Shown here piece after piece: positions 59,329 through 64,000 of a DNA stretch of 64,000 bases. Under the pieces are notes generated by a model. It had not been told where the DNA came from. It did not search any database and worked only from the letters and a program-made list of their open reading frames with translations. This DNA is from Rhizobium leguminosarum bv. viciae USDA 2370. GTDB taxonomy: Bacteria; Pseudomonadota; Alphaproteobacteria; Rhizobiales; Rhizobiaceae. The stretch spans positions 868,001 to 932,000 of the forward strand of contig NZ_MRDL01000051.1 in assembly GCF_002008365.1 (NCBI RefSeq). The letters run 5' to 3'. How positions within the stretch are numbered: the first letter of the stretch is position 1; each line of letters begins with the position of its first letter. The position numbers and the translations under genes were made by a program.

Positions 59329-61821
59329 TTACTTCTTGCGTGGAACCTTCGGAACCGCGCTTCCCTTCTTCGGGGCATCGCGGACCTCAGGCTCGGCCTG
59401 CGGCACTGCTTTGGCGCGGGTCTTGCGGGCCGCCTTCGTCTTCAGCTCGCCGTCATCCCCATCATCGCCTTCGGGATGCACGACCTCGGCTTCGGGCTTC
59501 GGCTTGATCGGCGCCGTTTCCGAAATGGCTTCCAGCACGATGCCGGGTTTGCCATCTTCCTTCGGGCCGACAGTGACGTTGACGACGCCGCCCTTCTTCA
59601 GCTTGCCAAAGAGGATTTCGTTGGCGAGCGGCTTCTTGATCGTATCCTGAATGACGCGAGCAAGCGGGCGGGCGCCCATCTTCTCGTCGTAACCCTTTTC
59701 CGCCAGCCAGGCGATCGCATCCTCGTGCAGGTCGAAGGTGACGTTCCTTTCGGAAAGCTGGGCCTCCAGCTGCATGATGAACTTCTGCACGACCTTGTGG
59801 ATGACGGCCGTCGGCAGCGCCGCGAAGGGAATGATCGCGTCGAGACGGTTGCGGAACTCCGGCGTGAACAGACGGGTCAGCGCCTCTTCGTCCTCGCCGG
59901 TACGCTTGGACGAGCCGAAGCCGATCGCCGCCTTGGCCATTTCGGATGCGCCCGCATTGGTCGTCATGATCAGGATGACGTTGCGGAAATCGATCTTCTT
60001 GCCGTTATGGTCGGTCAGCGTCCCGTGGTCCATGACCTGCAGCAGGATATTGTAGATGTCGGGATGCGCCTTCTCGATTTCGTCGAGCAGTACCACGCAA
60101 TGCGGGTGCTGGTCGACGCCATCAGTCAGAAGACCGCCCTGGTCGAAGCCGACATAGCCGGGAGGCGCGCCGAGCAGACGCGAAACCGTGTGCCGCTCCA
60201 TATATTCCGACATGTCGAAGCGCAGGAGTTCGACGCCGAGCGACGATGCCAGCTGCTTTGCCACCTCGGTCTTGCCGACGCCGGTCGGACCGGAGAAGAC
60301 ATAGGCGCCGATCGGCTTGTTCGGCTCGCGAAGACCAGCACGCGCCAGCTTGATCGAGGTCGAAAGGGCTTCGATCGCGATATCCTGGCCATAGACCACC
60401 GAACGCAGTTCCTGCTCGAGATTGGCGAGCACGGCCTCGTCATCCTTGGAGACGGTCTTCGGCGGGATGCGCGCCATCGTGGCGACCGTCGCCTCGATCT
60501 CCTTTTCGGTGATCAGCTTGCGGCGCTTGGACGGCGGCAGCAGCATCTGGGCCGCACCGGTTTCGTCGATCACGTCGATCGCCTTGTCGGGCAGCTTGCG
60601 GTCGGAGATGTAGCGGGCCGACAGTTCGACGGCCGACTTGATGGCGTCGTTCGAATAACGCAGGTGGTGATACTCTTCGAAATAGGGCTTCAAGCCCTTC
60701 ATGATCTCGATCGCATCATCGATCGACGGCTCGCTGACGTCGATCTTCTGGAAACGACGGACCAGTGCCCGGTCCTTCTCGAAGAACTGGCGGTATTCCT
60801 TGTAGGTGGTCGAACCGATGCAGCGAATCGCGCCCGATGACAGGGCCGGCTTCAGGAGGTTCGACGCATCCATTGCGCCGCCCGAAGTGGCGCCGGCGCC
60901 GATCACCGTGTGGATCTCGTCGATGAAGAGCACAGCGCCCGGATATTCTTCCAGTTCCTTGACGACCTGCTTCAAGCGCTCCTCGAAATCGCCGCGGTAG
61001 CGCGTGCCGGCCAGAAGCGTGCCCATGTCGAGCGAGAAGATCGTCGCATCGGCGAGCGCTTCCGGGACCTTGCCTTCGACGATGCGCTTGGCAAGGCCTT
61101 CGGCGATCGCCGTCTTGCCGACGCCGGGATCACCGACATAGAGCGGATTGTTCTTCGAACGGCGGCACAGGATCTGGATCGTGCGGCTCACCTCGGCGTG
61201 ACGGCCGATCAGCGGATCGATCTTACCGCCCTTGGCCTTCTCGTTGAGATTGACGCAATAGGCCTTGAGCGCATCCTGCTGCTTCTTGGGGCCGCCCTCT
61301 TCCTCGCCACCGCGCGCCGTCGGCTTGCTGCTTTCGGCTTCGTCTTCGGCGCCGCGCGGGGGACGCGCTTCGGAAACGCCCGGGCGCTTGCCGATGCCGT
61401 GGGAGATGTAGTTGACGGCATCGTAGCGGGTCATCTCCTGCTCCTGCAGGAAATAAGCGGCGTGGCTCTCGCGCTCGGCGAAGATCGCGACGAGCACGTT
61501 GGCGCCGGTCACCTCTTCGCGACCGGACGATTGCACGTGGATGACGGCACGCTGGATGACGCGCTGGAAGCCGGAGGTCGGCTTCGAATCTTCGTCATAA
61601 CCGGTGATCAGGTTGGAAAGTTCGTTATCGACATATTCGACGAGCGTCTTGCGCAGCGCGTCGAGATCGACATTGCAGGCACCCATGACCGCGGCCGCAT
61701 CGGCATCGTCGATCAGGGCAAGCAGCAGATGCTCGAGCGTCGCATATTCGTGGTGCCGCTCGTTGGCAAAGGTCAGTGCCTGATGGAGCGCCTTCTCTAA
61801 ACTAGGCGAAAATGTTGGCAC
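59329..61821 (-). CDS. clpA: ATP-dependent Clp protease ATP-binding subunit ClpA
   Basis: An 830-residue unfoldase feeding ClpP. The N domain (1-145) binds ClpS. AAA+ module 1 has GDPGVGKTA (about 218-226) and VLFIDEIHT; module 2 has SGPTGVGKTE (about 505-514) and VVLLDEIEKAHPD, then a sensor-2 GARPLARVIQ. The C-terminal ~70 residues are Lys/Pro/Glu-rich, an extension common in alphaproteobacteria. clpS lies directly upstream on the same strand, 10 bp away, so adaptor and unfoldase are co-expressed. Confidence 0.97.
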   Translation of the reverse strand: MPTFSPSLEKALHQALTFANERHHEYATLEHLLLALIDDADAAAVMGACNVDLDALRKTLVEYVDNELSNLITGYDEDSKPTSGFQRVIQRAVIHVQSSGREEVTGANVLVAIFAERESHAAYFLQEQEMTRYDAVNYISHGIGKRPGVSEARPPRGAEDEAESSKPTARGGEEEGGPKKQQDALKAYCVNLNEKAKGGKIDPLIGRHAEVSRTIQILCRRSKNNPLYVGDPGVGKTAIAEGLAKRIVEGKVPEALADATIFSLDMGTLLAGTRYRGDFEERLKQVVKELEEYPGAVLFIDEIHTVIGAGATSGGAMDASNLLKPALSSGAIRCIGSTTYKEYRQFFEKDRALVRRFQKIDVSEPSIDDAIEIMKGLKPYFEEYHHLRYSNDAIKSAVELSARYISDRKLPDKAIDVIDETGAAQMLLPPSKRRKLITEKEIEATVATMARIPPKTVSKDDEAVLANLEQELRSVVYGQDIAIEALSTSIKLARAGLREPNKPIGAYVFSGPTGVGKTEVAKQLASSLGVELLRFDMSEYMERHTVSRLLGAPPGYVGFDQGGLLTDGVDQHPHCVVLLDEIEKAHPDIYNILLQVMDHGTLTDHNGKKIDFRNVILIMTTNAGASEMAKAAIGFGSSKRTGEDEEALTRLFTPEFRNRLDAIIPFAALPTAVIHKVVQKFIMQLEAQLSERNVTFDLHEDAIAWLAEKGYDEKMGARPLARVIQDTIKKPLANEILFGKLKKGGVVNVTVGPKEDGKPGIVLEAISETAPIKPKPEAEVVHPEGDDGDDGELKTKAARKTRAKAVPQAEPEVRDAPKKGSAVPKVPRKK

Positions 61822-61831
61822 GTTCAGATCC

Positions 61832-62188
61832 TCACTTCTTTTCCATGACGCATTGCAGCGGATGCTGGTGCTGCCGGGCGAAGTCCATCACCTGGCTGAC
61901 CTTCGTTTCCGCTACCTCGTATGTGAATATTCCGCATTCGCCGACGCCGTGGTTATGGACATGGAGCATGATGCGGGTGGCACTTTCACGATCCTTCTGA
62001 AAAAAACGCTCCAGAATATGGATGACGAATTCCATGGGAGTGTAGTCGTCATTCAAAAGCAGCACACGATAAAGATTGGGCTTCTTGGTCTTCGGCTTGG
62101 TGCGCGTGATGACCGAGGTTCGATTTGCGTTGTCCCCGTTCCTTTCGCTGTCGTTCTGCATCCGGATCGGCTTTGCGATCATTGTCAT
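61832..62188 (-). CDS. clpS: ClpA adaptor protein ClpS
   Basis: A 118-residue N-degron adaptor. A ~35-residue Lys/Thr-rich flexible N-terminus precedes the core LYRVLLLNDDYTPMEFVIHILERFF, where the Asn-Asp pair and Met line the N-end residue pocket. HNHGVGECGIFTYEVAETKV follows. GAGGA precedes the ATG at 62188; an ATG two codons in is an alternative. It is the first of the clpS-clpA pair. The 271-bp gap 62189-62459 holds the promoter and the phasin terminator. Confidence 0.96.
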   Translation of the reverse strand: MTMIAKPIRMQNDSERNGDNANRTSVITRTKPKTKKPNLYRVLLLNDDYTPMEFVIHILERFFQKDRESATRIMLHVHNHGVGECGIFTYEVAETKVSQVMDFARQHQHPLQCVMEKK

Positions 62189-62386
62189 TTATTCCTCAAG
62201 CAATCCAGCGGAGCATGGGAGGGTGCTTTTCCCGCCGAATATCTGAAACACTAACTTAGTTCATAATAGGCTGATTTTAAGCCCCCTGTCAGACACTGCA
62301 ATCAAGAAATGGCCGGCATGCACGGGAAAGACCAAAAAAGTCCCCGGCCGATCCCATGCGGGCGCTGCAGCGAAAGTGGAAACAAA

Positions 62387-62423
62387 AAGACCGGCTACAG
62401 ATGCGTAGCCGGTCTTCTTTTTT
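62387..62423. terminator. Terminator after the phasin gene
   Basis: Stem AAGACCGGCTAC / GTAGCCGGTCTT with a six-base loop; TTTTTG follows on the minus strand and CTTTTTTC on the plus strand. Confidence 0.88.
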
Positions 62424-62459
62424 CAATATGTAGCGCAGGTTGCGCCTTTTGAAATCAGT

Positions 62460-62831
62460 TCATGCAGCAGCAGGCGTCGCCGCCGACACCGACTTGGCGG
62501 TCTTGACGACGGCAGCGGCGATCGGCGCTTCATAGGGCTTGTAGGCTGATTTGGCGAGATCGGCATACATCTCACTGAGCTTCGTCGTCTCGGAGACGAA
62601 GCCTTCAAAATACGCCTTGACGTAGCTCGTCTGCAGCTCGAAGGCAGCCTCAAAGCTCTTGACGCCGGCCAGCGTTTCGAAATGCGTCACCGCGTCCTGA
62701 AAGGATTTCTTCGAATATTCAGTGGCTTCTGCGGCGATTGCCTGAAAGCCCTTGGTCGTGTCGGAATAGGTTTTCAGGGCCGTGTCGACGGCTTCCTTGC
62801 TCTTCTTGTTGGCGTCTTCAAAGTTGAACAT
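62460..62831 (-). CDS. Phasin family protein
   Basis: A 123-residue, largely helical protein of the phasin family, which coat polyhydroxybutyrate granules and help control their size. FNFEDANKKSKEAVDTALKTY opens the chain and amphipathic helices fill most of it (ATEYSKKSFQDAVTHFETLAG); the C-terminus is Ala-rich. No Cys and few aromatic residues fit the family. A strong GGAGG precedes the ATG at 62831. Monocistronic with its own terminator. Confidence 0.85.
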   Translation of the reverse strand: MFNFEDANKKSKEAVDTALKTYSDTTKGFQAIAAEATEYSKKSFQDAVTHFETLAGVKSFEAAFELQTSYVKAYFEGFVSETTKLSEMYADLAKSAYKPYEAPIAAAVVKTAKSVSAATPAAA

Positions 62832-63052
62832 GAGCCATCCTCCGTTGGGCTGTTGATGGCGGCAGGGTAGCTGCAATGCACAAATAGTCAAGTAGTCTTG
62901 TGCGCCGCAAAACATCCATGAGTTGCATTACAATTATATAACAAAGCCCGCGCGCCGGGGCACGTACGTCTTTAACTGATTTTGCTAAAATATATCAGAA
63001 TGCCGCAACCGGAAGTTTTGAAAAAATTCTCGTTCCGAATCGAAAAAACGAA

Positions 63053-63088
63053 AAAAGGACCGAACGGATCGCGCCGTTCGGTCCTTTT
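63053..63088 (-). terminator. Intrinsic terminator of the DUF3126 gene
   Basis: Stem AAAAGGACCGAACGG / CCGTTCGGTCCTTTT, followed on the minus strand by TTCGTTTTTT; 18 bp past the stop. Confidence 0.9.
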
Positions 63089-63105
63089 GAAGCTTTCGAG
63101 CGCGA

Positions 63106-63309
63106 TCAGAGATCGACGTCGAGGATCGCCATCGAGAAGTTGTAGGAGCGGTCGCCGTCCTCGTCATCGATATAGACGACACCCAGAAATTCTTCGCCGA
63201 GATAGACTTCCGCAGAATCATCCTTGCGTGGACGCGCCTTGACGATCATCTGCGGATTGAACATGCGCTTGAAATAGGCGTCGAGCTTCTTGATTTCTTC
63301 TGGCTTCAC
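63106..63309 (-). CDS. DUF3126 family protein
   Basis: A 67-residue acidic-ended protein of the DUF3126 family, restricted to alphaproteobacteria. It begins MKPEEIKKLDAYFKRMFN and carries a central VKARPRKDDSAEVYLGEEFLGVVY and a DDEDGDRSYNF stretch. No membrane segment or metal motif; function unknown. It is downstream of cysE on the same strand across 140 bp; the family is often near cysE in relatives. Confidence 0.8.
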   Translation of the reverse strand: MKPEEIKKLDAYFKRMFNPQMIVKARPRKDDSAEVYLGEEFLGVVYIDDEDGDRSYNFSMAILDVDL

Positions 63310-63449
63310 TCTGTCATCTCCGTAAGCGGTCTTGATTGGCCGCTTCTTGCACAGGAAATGCAGCGGTGTAAAGGCAAGGTTGCCGTTTGCTCATGGCTCT
63401 CCCCGCTCGGATCCCGCCGACTTTTCCTATCCTTGTTTCCAACGGGCGC

Positions 63450-64000
63450 TCAGATATCGGCGCCGATCACCTGGTCCATATTGCGCGACGGCTCAGAACA
63501 ACCGGCCTCACCAACGACCTTGGCCGGCACACCCGCGACTGTCTTTTTGGGCGGCACCGCCTTCAAGACGACGGAGCCGGCGGCGACGCGCGAGCAATAG
63601 CCGATCTCGATATTGCCGAGGATCTTGGCACCGGCGCCGATCATGACGCCGGAGCCGATCTTCGGATGGCGGTCGGCGCCCTCCTTGCCGGTACCGCCGA
63701 GTGTGACGCCGTGCAGGATCGAGACGTTGTCGCCGATGACGGCCGTCTCGCCAACGACGAGGCCGGTGGCGTGGTCGAGGAAGATGCCCTTGCCGATACG
63801 GGCGGCCGGATTGATGTCGGTCTGGAAGACGCTGGAGGAGCGGCTTTGCAGATAGAGCGCAAAATCGCGCCGGCCGCGGTTCAGAAGCCAATGGGCCAGA
63901 CGATGTGTCTGCAGCGCATGGAAGCCCTTGAAATAAAGCACCGCCTCCATGAAGCGCAGGCATGCGGGATCACGGTCATAGATCGCCTGGATATCGACGC
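63450..64000 (-). CDS. cysE: Serine O-acetyltransferase, N-terminus cut off by the window
   Basis: The C-terminal ~183 residues of CysE, which acetylates serine for cysteine synthesis; the gene starts beyond base 64000. The visible part begins VDIQAIYDRDPAC and continues through the left-handed beta-helix (DINPAARIGKGIFLDHATG, where the His is catalytic; GVTLGGTGKEGADRHPKIG). The tail GCSEPSRNMDQVIGADI includes the C-terminal residues expected to bind the cysteine synthase active site. It provides the acceptor for sulfide made by CysI. Confidence 0.96.
   Translation of the reverse strand, partial: VDIQAIYDRDPACLRFMEAVLYFKGFHALQTHRLAHWLLNRGRRDFALYLQSRSSSVFQTDINPAARIGKGIFLDHATGLVVGETAVIGDNVSILHGVTLGGTGKEGADRHPKIGSGVMIGAGAKILGNIEIGYCSRVAAGSVVLKAVPPKKTVAGVPAKVVGEAGCSEPSRNMDQVIGADI

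Noticed and set aside
1..64000. tRNA, rRNA, CRISPR array, insertion sequence or phage genes
   Set aside because: I looked for these and saw no cloverleaf, regular spacer array, transposase or integrase in the window.

Overview
The window is chromosomal DNA of a Rhizobium-type alphaproteobacterium, most likely of the R. etli / R. leguminosarum group. The evidence is the gene order dusB-ntrB-ntrC ... ntrY-ntrX-hfq-hflX, a fused ispDF, a pyruvate dehydrogenase E1-beta subunit with its own lipoyl domain, an alphaproteobacterial LexA box (GTTC-N7-GTTC) and short palindromic intergenic repeats of rhizobial type. Nearly all of it is dense, GC-rich housekeeping sequence. I saw no tRNA, rRNA, CRISPR array, transposase or integrase.

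Layout. 1-5 kb: a cut-off ubiquinone-pathway monooxygenase, then the sulfite/siroheme operon cysG-DUF2849-cysI-DUF934 (minus strand). 5.2-6.7 kb: a nucleoside deaminase and mazG. 6.9-13.2 kb: hflX, hfq, a class IV aminotransferase, ntrX and ntrY (minus). 13.4-17.5 kb: an unusual accessory interval between ntrC and ntrY. It holds an aldo/keto reductase, a non-coding stretch with two intrinsic terminators and a possible small RNA, a duplicated 3' end of ntrC, and three plus-strand stress-type genes (Met-rich EF-hand protein, universal stress protein, DksA/TraR zinc-finger protein). 17.5-21.2 kb: ntrC, ntrB, dusB. 21.3-24.7 kb: ispDF, pncC, a COQ10-like START protein and two tandem P-loop kinase paralogues. 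24.7-33.4 kb: lipoate and pyruvate dehydrogenase genes (lipA, lpdA, pdhCBA), with two small membrane proteins, a GNAT acetyltransferase, an SGNH hydrolase and an FtsB-like protein. 33.5-40.4 kb: eno, kdsA, a VOC protein, lexA and a probably frameshifted comEC. 40.4-54.9 kb: gltA converges on the long minus-strand run rpsB-tsf-pyrH-frr-uppS-cdsA-rseP-bamA-lpxD-fabZ-lpxA-lpxI-lpxB, which links translation to envelope and lipid A synthesis. 55-64 kb: eipB, ridA, a glycerophosphodiesterase, a DUF482 protein, a HIT protein, clpA/clpS, a phasin, DUF3126 and a cut-off cysE.

How the genes fit together. NtrBC and NtrYX are the nitrogen-sensing pairs. DusB, Hfq and HflX act on RNA and ribosomes. CysG makes the siroheme that CysI needs, and CysE supplies the acceptor for the sulfide. 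LipA and LpdA serve the lipoylated PDH complex encoded next to them, eno feeds it and gltA uses its acetyl-CoA. KdsA and the lpx genes build the Kdo-lipid A core, BamA and RseP act in the outer membrane and its stress response, and UppS and CdsA supply lipid carriers and phospholipids.

The most notable observation is a direct repeat of about 215 bp. The last ~70 codons of ntrC occur a second time at 15097-15313, on the far side of the stress-gene block. Of the seven differences I count, six are synonymous. This suggests the block arrived by recombination with an ntrC allele from a related rhizobium, not by local duplication and decay. A candidate anti-Shine-Dalgarno small RNA beside this fragment and a single-base frameshift near the start of comEC also deserve checking.
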